Below, one piece after another: positions 32,593 through 41,997 of a DNA stretch of 64,000 bases. Both the position numbers and the translations under genes were made by a program. Positions within the stretch are counted from its first letter, which is position 1. Every line of letters begins with the position of its first letter. The stretch covers positions 248,001 to 312,000 of the forward strand of contig NZ_JAGGJW010000001.1 of the NCBI RefSeq assembly GCF_017873175.1, read 5' to 3'. The DNA is from Neorhizobium petrolearium (lineage in GTDB: Bacteria; Pseudomonadota; Alphaproteobacteria; Rhizobiales; Rhizobiaceae). The notes under the pieces are model-generated. The model ran no database searches, was not told the origin of the DNA, and worked only from the letters and a program-made list of their open reading frames with translations.

Positions 32593-34386
32593 TCAGATTT
32601 CACCGGACATTTCGCGACGCCGCCGGTCGAGCTCCTCGCTGTAGCGCCTCAGCGTGTGGCTCTCTGTCAGGAGCCCGACGACCTTGCGTTCGATCTGGTT
32701 GTTGACGACCGCGAGTGCTTCCGCCTCCAGCTTGTCGAAGATCGCGGCGGCCTGTTTGGCGTTCATCGTGCCGAGCAAAACGTCGTTGTGGTACTTCGCG
32801 AAGGAGGCGAGGGTGCGCGGCTCGGCGGAATCCTCCAGAGGCGCCGCATAGATATCCGGAAGAAGAATGATGCCGGCATATTTTCCGGCCTCGTCGGTAA
32901 GGATGACCCGCTGGGTGGAGCCCAGTGGGAAATCCTTACGGAACTCGCTGAGGCTCATGCTGGCGGATGCCGTCCGCACGTCTGCGCGCATCATCCGCTC
33001 GACGGTGAGGTTGCGGATCCAGCCGATATCGTGGGCGCTGCGGATGCTTTCGCCGCGCAGATGAAAACGCCAGGTTGCAAACGAATAGCCGAAGGTGGTG
33101 CGCACCGTCACCGACGAGGTGATGACGGCAGCCAGCGCAAGAACGGTGATGGGAAAGTCGCCGGTGACTTCCAGTGCCAGGAACGTCATAGTGAGCGGGC
33201 CGCCGATGACGGCGACCGCAAGTGCGCTCATGCCGACCACGGCGTAGATGACGGGCGTTACGGTGGCGTGGGCGAAAATATAGGGCGTGCTGAAGGCAAA
33301 CAGCTTGCCGAGCAATGCGCCCATGAACAGCGACGCGAAGAAGAGCCCGCCGCGAAAGCCGGAGCCGATCGACACCGCCGAGGCGAGGAATTTCAAGGCG
33401 AGGATCGTCAGCAATGCCGGGATGGTCAGGTTCAGGTCGAGATTGAGATGCAGTGCGCCATGGCCGGCCCCCAGCACCTGCGCATCCGCCAGTGCGAGCA
33501 GGCCGACGACGATGCCGCCGAGTGCCGGCCTGAAGACCGGCGAGATCGAGCTCCTGCGCGCCAGTTCCTCCACGAAGGTTACGCCCTGCATGAGAAGTAT
33601 GCCTGCGAAAGCGCAGAATATGCCGAGCACGATCGCGGGCACATAGTCGGCCGGGACGACCGCGCCGAACTGGCTGACGTCAATCATGGGCGCGTCACCG
33701 AACAGGCGGGTGATGATCGTGGCGATCAGCGCCGAGACCACGACCGGCGCCAGGCTGAGGATCGTATAGGTGCCGATGATCAGTTCGAATGCGTAGAACG
33801 CGCCGGTCAGCGGCGCATTGAAGGCGGCGGCGATCGCCCCAGCTGCGCCGCAGCCGACGAGGATCCTGAGATCGGAACGGCGTAGCTGCAGCAGGAGGCC
33901 GATTTTCGAGGCTAGGCCGGAGGAGAGCTGGGTGTAGCCGGCCTCCAGCCCGACGGAGGCGCCGAAGCCGTTGGAGATGAGGTTCTGGATGGCGACGATG
34001 ATGCTGTCGGTCAGCGAGAGCCGGCCGCCGTGCAGCGCATTGGCCTCGATCGGGTCGACCATCGGCTTCTTGCGCCATTTCCGCAGGATGAGGAAGACCG
34101 CGCCCATGAGGATACCGCCGGCAATCGGCGCGGTGAGAATCAGGATGCGGTCGATCTCGGCGGCCGAACTCAGCCTTTCGCCGGCATCGAGCCGGAAAAT
34201 GGACCGGTGCAGTTGTTGGGAGATCCAGCTCATGAGCGCAACGGCGAAGCCGGCCAGGATGCCGACCATCGCAGCGGCGATGATGAGGCCGAATTCCGTG
34301 CGCCGAATGAGCACACGCAGCCGGCCCGGATCGAGGAGAACGCGGGCGGAGCGCAGAGGGGGAAGGAGCCGGCGGAACATGGACAT
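32593..34386 (-). CDS. ClC-type chloride channel/antiporter with CBS domains
   Basis: This is a 597-aa protein. The membrane part (about residues 25-430) has GLEAGYTQL in place of G(K/R)EGP with Glu retained, the GSGFRGGLFF segment that corresponds to the G-x-F-x-P filter, and AIAAAFNAPLTGAFYAFE. The C-terminal ~130 residues match two CBS domains (VERMMRADVRTAS; ADKLEAEALAVVNN-like FDKLEAEALAVVNN). Likely Cl-/H+ exchange in the inner membrane, possibly regulated by nucleotides. The degenerate selectivity motif suggests altered ion preference. Confidence 0.88.
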   Translation of the reverse strand: MSMFRRLLPPLRSARVLLDPGRLRVLIRRTEFGLIIAAAMVGILAGFAVALMSWISQQLHRSIFRLDAGERLSSAAEIDRILILTAPIAGGILMGAVFLILRKWRKKPMVDPIEANALHGGRLSLTDSIIVAIQNLISNGFGASVGLEAGYTQLSSGLASKIGLLLQLRRSDLRILVGCGAAGAIAAAFNAPLTGAFYAFELIIGTYTILSLAPVVVSALIATIITRLFGDAPMIDVSQFGAVVPADYVPAIVLGIFCAFAGILLMQGVTFVEELARRSSISPVFRPALGGIVVGLLALADAQVLGAGHGALHLNLDLNLTIPALLTILALKFLASAVSIGSGFRGGLFFASLFMGALLGKLFAFSTPYIFAHATVTPVIYAVVGMSALAVAVIGGPLTMTFLALEVTGDFPITVLALAAVITSSVTVRTTFGYSFATWRFHLRGESIRSAHDIGWIRNLTVERMMRADVRTASASMSLSEFRKDFPLGSTQRVILTDEAGKYAGIILLPDIYAAPLEDSAEPRTLASFAKYHNDVLLGTMNAKQAAAIFDKLEAEALAVVNNQIERKVVGLLTESHTLRRYSEELDRRRREMSGEI

Positions 34387-34476
34387 CTTGCGGAAACGAG
34401 GGGTAGCGCGTGTCTAGCGCAAATGCCCTGTCAGTCCAACCGTCCCCGGTGTTTTTCTGGCCTTCGGCAAGCGGTT

Positions 34477-35037
34477 TCAGGCCGCCTTGCCCACCTCATA
34501 GGTGAGGATCACCGCGCCATTCGCGGCAATGGTGGAATCGATGAGCTTCAGCGTCGTCTGCTGGGCCGCCTTCTTGAAAAGCGGATTGCCGGAGCCGAGC
34601 AGCACCGGAGCGATGCAGATGCGGTACTCGTCGACCAGGCCTTCCTTCATCAGCGACGCCAGCAGCTCGGCGCTGCCGAAGATGAGGATCGTCTTGCCAT
34701 CCTCCGCCTTCAGCTTGCTGAGTTCCGCGACCGGATCGCTGACGACGCGCGTATTGTTCCATGCTGCCTCCTTCATCGTCTTCGAGACGGCAATCTTGGC
34801 CATGCTGTTCATGTAGTCCTTGACCTTGCCTTCTCCTTCGGCGGTCGGCCAGTAGGCGGCCATGCCCTCGTAGGTCTTGCGGCCGAAGACCAGCAGGTCC
34901 CCTTCCTCGCCGAATTGCTCCGAGAGTTCTTTAAGCTCCGGCCCCCAGGCATGGTTGTGGAAGTCGAGGTCCCACGGCTTCTCGCCTTCGAAATAACCGT
35001 CCAGCGTCATCAGGTTCCAGGCTACCAGCTTTCTCAT
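34477..35037 (-). CDS. Dihydrofolate-reductase-like family protein (RibD C-terminal type)
   Basis: This is a 186-aa protein from ATG 35037 (MRKLVAWNLMTLDGYFEGEKPWDLDF), written in part. It carries the RibD/DHFR fold: FGRKTYEGMAAYWPT, IFGSAELLASLM and PVLLGSGNPLF. Such proteins are NADPH-dependent reductases of unknown substrate, often associated with resistance or stress. It is divergent from an HxlR regulator, which presumably represses it. Confidence 0.85.
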   Translation of the reverse strand: MRKLVAWNLMTLDGYFEGEKPWDLDFHNHAWGPELKELSEQFGEEGDLLVFGRKTYEGMAAYWPTAEGEGKVKDYMNSMAKIAVSKTMKEAAWNNTRVVSDPVAELSKLKAEDGKTILIFGSAELLASLMKEGLVDEYRICIAPVLLGSGNPLFKKAAQQTTLKLIDSTIAANGAVILTYEVGKAA

Positions 35038-35056
35038 GTCATCCTCCATCACGTTA

Positions 35057-35120
35057 AAACCAGTTGCAATAAACAAGCAGTTGAAAGTTAGCGAAACTGA
35101 TTTTATAATGCAAGCGGTTT
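35057..35120. promoter_or_regulatory. Inverted repeat in the HxlR/reductase divergent promoter
   Basis: AAACCAGTTGCA (35057-35068) and TGCAAGCGGTTT (35109-35120) are inverted arms matching at 10 of 12 positions. They are about 40 bp apart, and the right arm touches the -10 box of the regulator. Spaced arms suit a dimeric regulator that loops or binds two half-sites. Binding by HxlR is inferred. Confidence 0.4.
35081..35109 (+). promoter_or_regulatory. Sigma70-type promoter for the HxlR gene
   Basis: TTGAAA (35081-35086) and TATAAT (35104-35109) are separated by 17 bp, an almost ideal pairing. The predicted start would fall about 17 bp before ATG 35133. The -10 box overlaps the inverted repeat arm, which suggests autorepression. 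Confidence 0.65.
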
Positions 35121-35132
35121 TTGGAGAAAAAA

Positions 35133-35642
35133 ATGGAAGATGCGCATCGGTCGGGTTGCCCGATCAATCTTACGCTGGAAGTCCTGGGCGACCGCTGGAG
35201 CCTGATCGTCATCCGCGACATCATGTTCGGCAACCGCCGCCACTTCCGCGAACTCCTGCAGAATTCGGAGGAGGGCATTGCTTCCAACATCCTCGCCGAC
35301 CGCCTGAAGCGGCTTCTGGAAAGGGGCCTGCTCACCCGTGAGGATGACCCGAGCCACAAGCAGAAGGCGATCTACAGCCTGACGGAAATGTCGATCCGGC
35401 TGGTGCCGATCTTCGCGGAAATGGGGGCCTGGGGACGCCGCTTCCTGCCGGTTTCGGAAGAGCTGTCGATCCGCGCCGAGCTGTTGGAGGAGGGCGGGCG
35501 GCCGCTCTGGGAGGATTTCATGCAGGAATTGCGCGTCCTGCATCTGCATGTCCCGCGCGACCCTTCCAAGCCTTCGGTTTTCGATCATCTGCGGGCCGCC
35601 TATCTGGAAGTGGTTGCCCGCAATAAAACCGCAGCCGAGTGA
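35133..35642 (+). CDS. HxlR family transcriptional regulator
   Basis: This is a 169-aa protein from ATG 35133 (MEDAHRSGCPINLTLEVLGDRWSL), with GGAG eight bases upstream. The MarR-like HxlR domain has the early Cys of the family (SGCPI), G-D-R-W-S-L-I-V-I-R-D-I, then NILADRLKRLLERGLLTRE. The Cys can be an oxidative sensor in this family. The C-terminal ~60 residues are longer than average. It likely controls the divergent reductase. Confidence 0.9.
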   Translation: MEDAHRSGCPINLTLEVLGDRWSLIVIRDIMFGNRRHFRELLQNSEEGIASNILADRLKRLLERGLLTREDDPSHKQKAIYSLTEMSIRLVPIFAEMGAWGRRFLPVSEELSIRAELLEEGGRPLWEDFMQELRVLHLHVPRDPSKPSVFDHLRAAYLEVVARNKTAAE

Positions 35643-36446
35643 TCAATCTTTGCGGAAGATCAGGCTGGCCCCCCAGCCGGTGATGACCGCGATCAGCACG
35701 CAGAAGAAACCGTAGGCGATCGGCCGCTCGTGGGCGGCATCGGTAATCGCCTGCTCGATGCCGGTCTTGACGACCCGAAGCGGCAGTTCCCGCTGTACGA
35801 TGAGCTGGCCGCTCTTGAAGAGATAGGCGCGCACCATGTGCATGCCGTCCGGAATGTTGGCGGGCAATCTCAGCGAGGCACGGAACAGGCTGGTGGAGAC
35901 GAAGCGCACGCCATCCGTGTCGCGCTGATAAAGCCCGTTTGACAGCTTGAGGCGCCGGTAAGCCTCGCGGAATTCGCCGATCAGGCCGGAATTCGGAATG
36001 TAGCCGACCGGATTGAGCGCCAGGTGATCGATGCCGACGCCGATATTGTTGAGGCTTGTGGGCTGGTCGATGTTGTCGATCTGGCGGGTACTGGCCAGCG
36101 AATAGCTTTCCGGCACCTGTTCGAAGGTCATCGACTGTGTGTTCATCCAGATGCCGAGGACCCGCTCCTTCTTGCGAACCGTCGCATAGTCTTTCGGGCC
36201 TTCGAGCGTGACGACCACGTCGTATTGCCCGATCGCCAGGAACAGCTCGTCTGCGTTGTTGAGCGCCCCGAAGATCGTCAGATCGGCACCGCGGAAATCC
36301 GAGGTGATGGCGATTTCACTAGTCGAGGCGCCGATTTCCAGCCCCTCCTTCACCGTTGAGGCCTGCCCGAGCGGCACCTGCGCCAGGGCCGGTTGGCAAA
36401 GGCCGAGGAGAAAAGCGAGGGAGACGGTGTGGAGGAGCGTGCGCAT
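35643..36446 (-). CDS. TIGR02186 family membrane-anchored protein
   Basis: This is a 267-aa protein. Signal peptide (HTVSLAFLLGLCQPALAQ), a beta-rich periplasmic domain (QYDVVVTLEGPKDYATVRKK region, residues ~74-93), and a C-terminal membrane helix (IAYGFFCVLIAVITGWGASL) ending RKD. Family TIGR02186 is found next to TauE/SafE exporters. Its ATG overlaps the stop of that exporter (ATGA), so the two are probably co-translated partners. Role: accessory to anion export, by context. Confidence 0.85.
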   Translation of the reverse strand: MRTLLHTVSLAFLLGLCQPALAQVPLGQASTVKEGLEIGASTSEIAITSDFRGADLTIFGALNNADELFLAIGQYDVVVTLEGPKDYATVRKKERVLGIWMNTQSMTFEQVPESYSLASTRQIDNIDQPTSLNNIGVGIDHLALNPVGYIPNSGLIGEFREAYRRLKLSNGLYQRDTDGVRFVSTSLFRASLRLPANIPDGMHMVRAYLFKSGQLIVQRELPLRVVKTGIEQAITDAAHERPIAYGFFCVLIAVITGWGASLIFRKD

Positions 36447-37372
36447 CAGTAGGACAGGCCTCCGACCGCGACGGAATAGATGTCGTCGGGCGTCACCACA
36501 AGCCCGATCGCGAGGCGGATGCCGACAGCAAGCACGAGGAGCGCCAGGAGTGCACGGAGCTGCTCGCCGCGCAGCTTCTGCCCGACGCGTACCCCGTATT
36601 GCGCGCCGATGACGCCGGCCACCATCAGGATCGTTGCCAGCACGATATCGACGGAATAGTTGGTCGCCGCCTGCACCATGGTCGTATAGGCGGTCACGAA
36701 GATGATCTGGAAGAGCGAGGTCCCGACAACGACATTCGTCGGGATGCGCAGGAGATAGATCATCGCCGGCACCATGATGAAGCCGCCGCCGACACCCATG
36801 ATCGAGGTGAGCACGCCGATGCCGAAGCCGAGCGCCACGACCGGAATGGCGGAGAGATAGATCTTCGATTTCTTGAACCGCATCTTCAGCGGCAGCCGGT
36901 GCACCCAGATGTGTTGTCCCGGGCGCTTCAGCGCCACCGGCTGGTTCTGTTTCGCACGGCGCATGGCGCGCAGGCTTTCCTGCAGCATGAGGGCGCCGAT
37001 GGTGCTGAGCAGCACGACGTAGAGGATCGAGATGAGGAGGTCGAGTTGTCCGAGACGGCGCAGCCAGGAGAAGATCCATATGCCGACCGAGGCGCCCGCC
37101 AGACCGCCGACCAGCAGGACGGTGCCGAGTTTCATATCCAGCGTGCCACGCCGGAAATGGGTGATCGCGCCGGAAATCGAGGAGGCGACGACCTGGTTGG
37201 CGCCGGTCGCCACCGCCACGACCGGAGGGATGTTGTAGAAGATCAGCAGAGGCGTGATGAGGAAGCCGCCGCCCACCCCGAACATGCCGGACAGGAAGCC
37301 GACGGCCGCACCCATGCCGAGAATGATGAAGATGTTCACCGAAAGCTCTGCGATCGGCAGGTAGACAGTCAC
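36446..37372 (-). CDS. TauE/SafE family anion permease
   Basis: This is a protein of about 308 aa from GTG 37372, which has GGGG eight bases upstream; the longer frame from 37441 adds a non-hydrophobic leader. It has about eight membrane helices in two repeats, each with the TauE motif: GMFGVGGGFLITPLL and SIMGVGGGFIMVPAM. It likely exports sulfite, sulfoacetate or another anion across the inner membrane. Partner TIGR02186 gene follows. Confidence 0.88.
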   Translation of the reverse strand: MTVYLPIAELSVNIFIILGMGAAVGFLSGMFGVGGGFLITPLLIFYNIPPVVAVATGANQVVASSISGAITHFRRGTLDMKLGTVLLVGGLAGASVGIWIFSWLRRLGQLDLLISILYVVLLSTIGALMLQESLRAMRRAKQNQPVALKRPGQHIWVHRLPLKMRFKKSKIYLSAIPVVALGFGIGVLTSIMGVGGGFIMVPAMIYLLRIPTNVVVGTSLFQIIFVTAYTTMVQAATNYSVDIVLATILMVAGVIGAQYGVRVGQKLRGEQLRALLALLVLAVGIRLAIGLVVTPDDIYSVAVGGLSY

Positions 37373-37625
37373 GATCGAACCCCGAAAAAGGCAAAAAGCG
37401 ACACCGTCGCGGGCGGTTCGCGATGTCTCTGATCCGCCCACTGCGGTGATGGGAAATGATTCTCACATGCCGCCTGAACAGGGCATGAAGGGTTATACCG
37501 TCATGCGCTCGGGCATCTGCCGAGTCAAATCGCAAGTGTCAGATAAAGCGACGATTTTACCCTTTTTGTGACGGCGTGATTAATATGCCGCTTCTCCCTA
37601 ATATCGGTCGGGTAAGTCGCCTTAC

Positions 37626-40600
37626 TTACTTGTTGCGGGTGAGCAGTTCTTTCACCAGCGCATCGTTGATCTTGCCGGTCGGCTCCTGGCCGACGGAAGT
37701 CTGGAAGGCCTTGATCGCGCCGATCGTCTTGGCGCCCATCCTGCCGTCCGGCTGGCCGGCGTCGAAACCGTTCTTGTTGAGGATCGCCTGGATGTTGCGG
37801 ATCGCCTTTTCCATGTCGACGGAGGCCGTGGTCAGCGGCTTGCCCGAAGCCCATTCGTCCGGCAGGTTGATGGAATTGGCCTTCGGGTCGAGCGGTTTCA
37901 GTTTCCAGAGATCCACCTTGGCGCGGGCGCTTTCGAGCTGTTCCTTGCGCATGGCGTTCGCCACTTCGTCCCGTTTCTGCGCGGCGTCCTTGTCGCCGCT
38001 CTTGGCCGCGATCGCAAACCACTTGTAGGACTCTTCCAGATCCTGCTTCACCCCATTGCCGCGGGCATAGAGGATCGCGAGGTTGAACTGGCTGTCGGCA
38101 ACACCGAAATCGGCGGCCTTTCCGAACCATTCGACGGCGGCGGCGTAATCAGGCTGGCCGGCGGCGCCTGAAGCGTAGAGTACGGCGAGATTGTGCATGG
38201 CGCTCGCATTACCCGCCTCGGCAGCCTGTTTATAGTAGGTCATGGCCTTGCTGAGGTCACGCGTGATGCCTGAACCCTTCTCGAAGAGGTTGGCGAGCCG
38301 GTATTGCGCCGGGGGCAAGCCGCGATCGGCGGCAAGCTTGTACCAGTTGGCGGCTTCCGACAGGTCCGGTGCCACACCGCGCCCCTCGGTGAAGCGGGCG
38401 CCGATCTCGAAAAGCGCGTTCGGATCGCCGGCCGCGGCAGCGTCGGCGAGCGATTTTGGCTCGATGCCGGCTGGAACGGTGATCTGGGCAGGGGCATCCA
38501 CCTGCTGCGCGGGCACGAAATCGTCCTGAGCCTGGGTGGCGCTTCCGGCCGGCTCCATGGCGGAAATTTCGCCTGCGCCCGGTGTCGGATCGGTCAGGTG
38601 ATTGCCGGGGCTGATCTGTCTCGGCGGCTCTGCGGGCGGAGTAGCCTGCACGCCTGCCACGTCCGCATTGCTGTCGACGCCGTCTGTCGCGGCCTGGTTG
38701 TCGATTGCCGGAGTTTCGCGCTCGCCGGTTTCGTCGGCCGGGGGGGCGGAGGGCCCGGCCGGTGCTTCGATGGCGGCAGGGGGGGCAGACGGAGCCTTCT
38801 CGCCGCTGATGAGCGTCTTGGCAAGCGGCGTGGCCATCAGAGCCAGAAGCACGGCGCCCACGGCCATCAGGATCGGCCGGCGATGCCTCGAGAGCATGGC
38901 GCCGAGGCCCTTGCCGGCGGTTGACTTCGCGGCGGCTTTCCGCATGTCCCTCGCCGACGAGGCGGTCTGCGACGGATCGGTTTCCTGGGCGGCCGCCTTG
39001 GCGGCACGGCGCGCGGCAGCGATATAGTCCGCTCTCGCCGCTCCCGCTGCCCGGTCGCTGTCGAATTCGCCGGCCGCCTGGCTGGCACGGACCCGCTCCA
39101 GAATCTTCTTCACATCGGGCGCACCGGAACCGGGCTCCAGAAGGTCGTTCTCATGGTCGGGCGGCAGCACGTCGGACGGGTCGATCGACGGCGTCGGCTC
39201 CACGACCGTGCGGCTGGCGGTCGTGTCTCCCTTGCCGCCCGGCAGGAAGCGGCGGGACAGCTCGGTGAGAAGGCTGGGTTTGGCGACCTTTGCCCGCGAA
39301 CGCGCCTGGGTGTCGGCAGAGGCTGCCGAAAGCAGTTCGGCGGTATCCTGCATGGCATCGGCTGGCTCGTTGCGGGCGCCGAACGTCGCGACCGGTGCTT
39401 CCAGGGCCGCGCTCTCCTCATGCATTGCCTCTCCATGCGAAGAGACGGAAAGCTGCGCGGCAACCGGCATGGCAGGGGCCGGACGATGCAACTCTTGGCC
39501 CTCCGGCTCGCTGTAGTGGCGCTCGATATGGGCGGAGGCGGTGATCCGCCCCTCCATTCCGTCGAGACGATCGGCGATCTTCACCAGCGTGCCGTGCAAG
39601 GCCTCGAAGGTCTGGTGCGTCCGCTCTTCGGAACTGCGCGTCAGGTCTTCGAGATGACGGAGATCGTCGGCGAGCGCGGAAAGCACCGCCATGTCGGCAG
39701 CGGCGACCGGAGTGCCGGCGGCTGTGTCGCGGGAATAGGCCTCGACCACCGCTTCAGCCGCCTGGCGGGCCGCTTCGATGATGTATTCGTCATTGGTCGC
39801 CATATAGTTCTCGATCGCCGTCATGCGGCTTTCGAATTCGGCGGGGAGCGAGCTGGCCGCTGGCTGCGGCTGGCTGATCAGGGTCGAAAGATGCGCGATC
39901 TGGTCTTCCAGGTTGCGCAATGCGCTTTCGTCGCTGCGCGGTGCTGCCGCTGCCTCGTCCAGGCGGGTGGCGATATCGCCAAGGCGGTCCTCGATGCGGC
40001 CGAAGGCGTTCTGGTCGATGACCGGCTGGATAGGCGGCTGGAAATCCATCTCGTCGATCCGCCGGGCAAGATAGTCGAGGCGCTCGGCGAGCAGGTCATT
40101 GACCGCACCATGTTCAAGCCCGTCGATCTTGCGGGAAATGTCGGCGAGATGGTCGGAGAGGTCGGATTGCGGAACAGGCTTCTGAGCCTGTTCGAGGATC
40201 AGCGAGAGCTGTTCCAGCCGCTCTTCCAGGCGCATGGCTGCCTGTTCGTCGGTCAGCTCCTCGATGCGGCCTGTGAGGGCTTCGATGCGAGCCGATAGCG
40301 CCTCCGTCGGATCGATTTGTCGATGGGTTGCCTGGCTCATGGCCTCGATCTGGTCGGCAAGCACGCCGATCCGGCCTTCCAGCCTTTGCAGGAATGACTG
40401 GTCGAGCGAGGCCGAGGCGGCGGCGCGGCTGCCGGCGGCGATCGCCCGGCTGATTTCATCCAGCCGGTGGTCGAGGGTCGCAAACTGCTCAGCGATGGCT
40501 GCATCGTTCGGCTGCATGCGCGAGCCGAGCTGTTCCATGGCGCTGGCGACGGCGATCAGCTTCTGTTCGAGCGCCCGGATGACGGGGCTGTCGCTCATCT

Positions 40601-41504
40601 CGCCGAGCTGGCTCTTGATCTCGTCGATGCGGTAGGCGAGCGAGACGAGTTCTTCACGCAGCGCCGCCGAATCGAGGTCACCCATCCGTTCTGCCAGGCC
40701 CTGCCACCGGCTTTCCATGCGCTGCACGGAATCTTCCCGCGCAAGGCCGTCCATGGCGACGCGCAATTCCTCGAAGTCGGCGCGCAGGCCGGCCGCTTCC
40801 GGCGTCGATTGATGGCCGAGCTGGTCGATGCCTTCGGCGAGGCGGGCAAGATCGCTGCGCAGGTCGTCGGTGAAGCGCTGGTCCTCGGCAATCGACTTGA
40901 TCGAACGGATTTCCGCGCGCAGCGCGTTCATCTCTCTCGCCACACCTTCGGAAATGTCCTGCTTCAGCTCCTGGCGCAGGTTTACCAGCGCCATGGCTAT
41001 GTCCTGCACGCCGCTGTCGGGCTGCGGAGGCTGAGGTGCCTGCAAGTGTGGCTGCATCACCGGACGGCGGAGGTCTTCGCGGTGCGGCGCAGTGCGGCGG
41101 GCGTCTGCGTAACGGGGCGTTTCAACGTGAGACGGGACCGGGCGTTCCTCTGGCTTCAAGGCTTCCGGCGGGCGCACGTCGCTGCGGCGGGATTCCCCGT
41201 AACGCGGCTCTCGACGCATCTCGGATATGCGCGAAGGTTCGGTTCGCGTGTTGCGGTCGGAGTCCAGCACGCGTTGACGCTCCCGAATCTCGGCAAGCGG
41301 ATCGGTGGAGAAATCGGTAACGCGATGAGCGCCTGCCGCCGGCACGGCGCGGCGTTCGTGACGCTGATCGCTCGGACGAGCTTCGCGGCTGGCGCCCGAC
41401 ATCAGTCCCTCGATCCGCGCCTCGAGACCTTCGATGGTGCGGTTCAGCGCATCCAGGGAAGAGCGGTCGCCATGACGGTAAGGGGTCGATCGTGATCCGT
41501 TCAT
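37626..41504 (-). CDS. podJ: PodJ-like polar localisation factor
   Basis: This protein is about 1292 aa from ATG 41504 (MNGSRSTPYRHGDRSSLDAL, as in Agrobacterium PodJ). Residues ~1-850 are coiled coil and Gln/Glu-rich cytoplasmic sequence. One membrane helix lies near residues 868-895 (RPILMAVGAVLLALMATPLA). The periplasmic part has Sel1/TPR repeats (~1028-1188, e.g. NWYKLAADRGLPPAQYRLAN) and a C-terminal peptidoglycan-binding domain (~1225-1290, FDAGQPDGRMGAKTIGAI). PodJ organises the new pole: asymmetric division, growth, motility and surface polysaccharide. It is divergent from the beta-oxidation operon. Confidence 0.85.
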   Translation of the reverse strand: MNGSRSTPYRHGDRSSLDALNRTIEGLEARIEGLMSGASREARPSDQRHERRAVPAAGAHRVTDFSTDPLAEIRERQRVLDSDRNTRTEPSRISEMRREPRYGESRRSDVRPPEALKPEERPVPSHVETPRYADARRTAPHREDLRRPVMQPHLQAPQPPQPDSGVQDIAMALVNLRQELKQDISEGVAREMNALRAEIRSIKSIAEDQRFTDDLRSDLARLAEGIDQLGHQSTPEAAGLRADFEELRVAMDGLAREDSVQRMESRWQGLAERMGDLDSAALREELVSLAYRIDEIKSQLGEMSDSPVIRALEQKLIAVASAMEQLGSRMQPNDAAIAEQFATLDHRLDEISRAIAAGSRAAASASLDQSFLQRLEGRIGVLADQIEAMSQATHRQIDPTEALSARIEALTGRIEELTDEQAAMRLEERLEQLSLILEQAQKPVPQSDLSDHLADISRKIDGLEHGAVNDLLAERLDYLARRIDEMDFQPPIQPVIDQNAFGRIEDRLGDIATRLDEAAAAPRSDESALRNLEDQIAHLSTLISQPQPAASSLPAEFESRMTAIENYMATNDEYIIEAARQAAEAVVEAYSRDTAAGTPVAAADMAVLSALADDLRHLEDLTRSSEERTHQTFEALHGTLVKIADRLDGMEGRITASAHIERHYSEPEGQELHRPAPAMPVAAQLSVSSHGEAMHEESAALEAPVATFGARNEPADAMQDTAELLSAASADTQARSRAKVAKPSLLTELSRRFLPGGKGDTTASRTVVEPTPSIDPSDVLPPDHENDLLEPGSGAPDVKKILERVRASQAAGEFDSDRAAGAARADYIAAARRAAKAAAQETDPSQTASSARDMRKAAAKSTAGKGLGAMLSRHRRPILMAVGAVLLALMATPLAKTLISGEKAPSAPPAAIEAPAGPSAPPADETGERETPAIDNQAATDGVDSNADVAGVQATPPAEPPRQISPGNHLTDPTPGAGEISAMEPAGSATQAQDDFVPAQQVDAPAQITVPAGIEPKSLADAAAAGDPNALFEIGARFTEGRGVAPDLSEAANWYKLAADRGLPPAQYRLANLFEKGSGITRDLSKAMTYYKQAAEAGNASAMHNLAVLYASGAAGQPDYAAAVEWFGKAADFGVADSQFNLAILYARGNGVKQDLEESYKWFAIAAKSGDKDAAQKRDEVANAMRKEQLESARAKVDLWKLKPLDPKANSINLPDEWASGKPLTTASVDMEKAIRNIQAILNKNGFDAGQPDGRMGAKTIGAIKAFQTSVGQEPTGKINDALVKELLTRNK

Positions 41505-41997
41505 TTGCTCGCTCGTTTCGACGTTGGTCCCGTAGGCTCTCGTCCAAGGCCACGTTGAGAGAGCCTGCTTCTCCCGCAAAATTAGCCGTTTATTGGGATA
41601 CCCCTACACAAGACTTGCCATTTCCGGCGGGCGCGGCATTTCTGAAGTAAATGCTCCGCGTCGCTCCAGGCCCCACTATTTCTCGAAACGTGGTAAACAA
41701 GTCGTTAACCGGAGTGAAAATTTTAACCTTTTCCGGCAGGTTCTAGCGCTTATGTGTCATGACCTTCGATTGGCGAGCGCACTCTTCCCGCTTCTCTTGA
41801 GCCTTGGATCTCTTCCGCATGTTGATGTGTCGGCTTGAACGGAGAAGAAGAGGCGGCCGGTGGACGGGAAATTTCGTTTCCAGCACATTTGACGTTTACG
41901 CAAACGTCAATTATTCATGAGAGCAGGATACGGATCTTGCCGCTGAGCCGAAGGCACCCGAGCGAGATTTCAGACGAGGATAGGAGGAAGCTCGACC
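41505..41997. promoter_or_regulatory. Divergent control region between podJ and the beta-oxidation operon
   Basis: This is a 493-bp non-coding stretch. Short frames within it (such as 41593-41838) have no ribosome site and atypical composition, so I do not accept them. It should hold the podJ promoter on one side and the fatty-acid promoter on the other. A palindrome at 41889-41910 is the main landmark, and AT-rich tracts lie at 41690-41735. Confidence 0.5.
41889..41910. promoter_or_regulatory. Palindromic operator before the fad-type operon
   Basis: TTGACGTTT and AAACGTCAA are exact 9-bp inverted arms around ACGC. They lie 88 bp upstream of the acyl-CoA dehydrogenase start. Their shape resembles the MerR-family (LiuR-like) operators of fatty-acid/branched-chain catabolic genes in proteobacteria. 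The cognate regulator gene is not in the window. Assignment is inference. Confidence 0.65.

Noticed and set aside
35643..37535. One 630-aa minus-strand frame across the TauE and TIGR02186 genes
   Set aside because: The N-terminal half is an Arg/His/Pro-rich shadow of the TauE gene; the real genes are 36446-37372 and 35643-36446 with an ATGA overlap.
41593..41838. 81-aa frame upstream of the beta-oxidation operon
   Set aside because: No ribosome site, mixed composition, ends near the operator; more likely promoter DNA.
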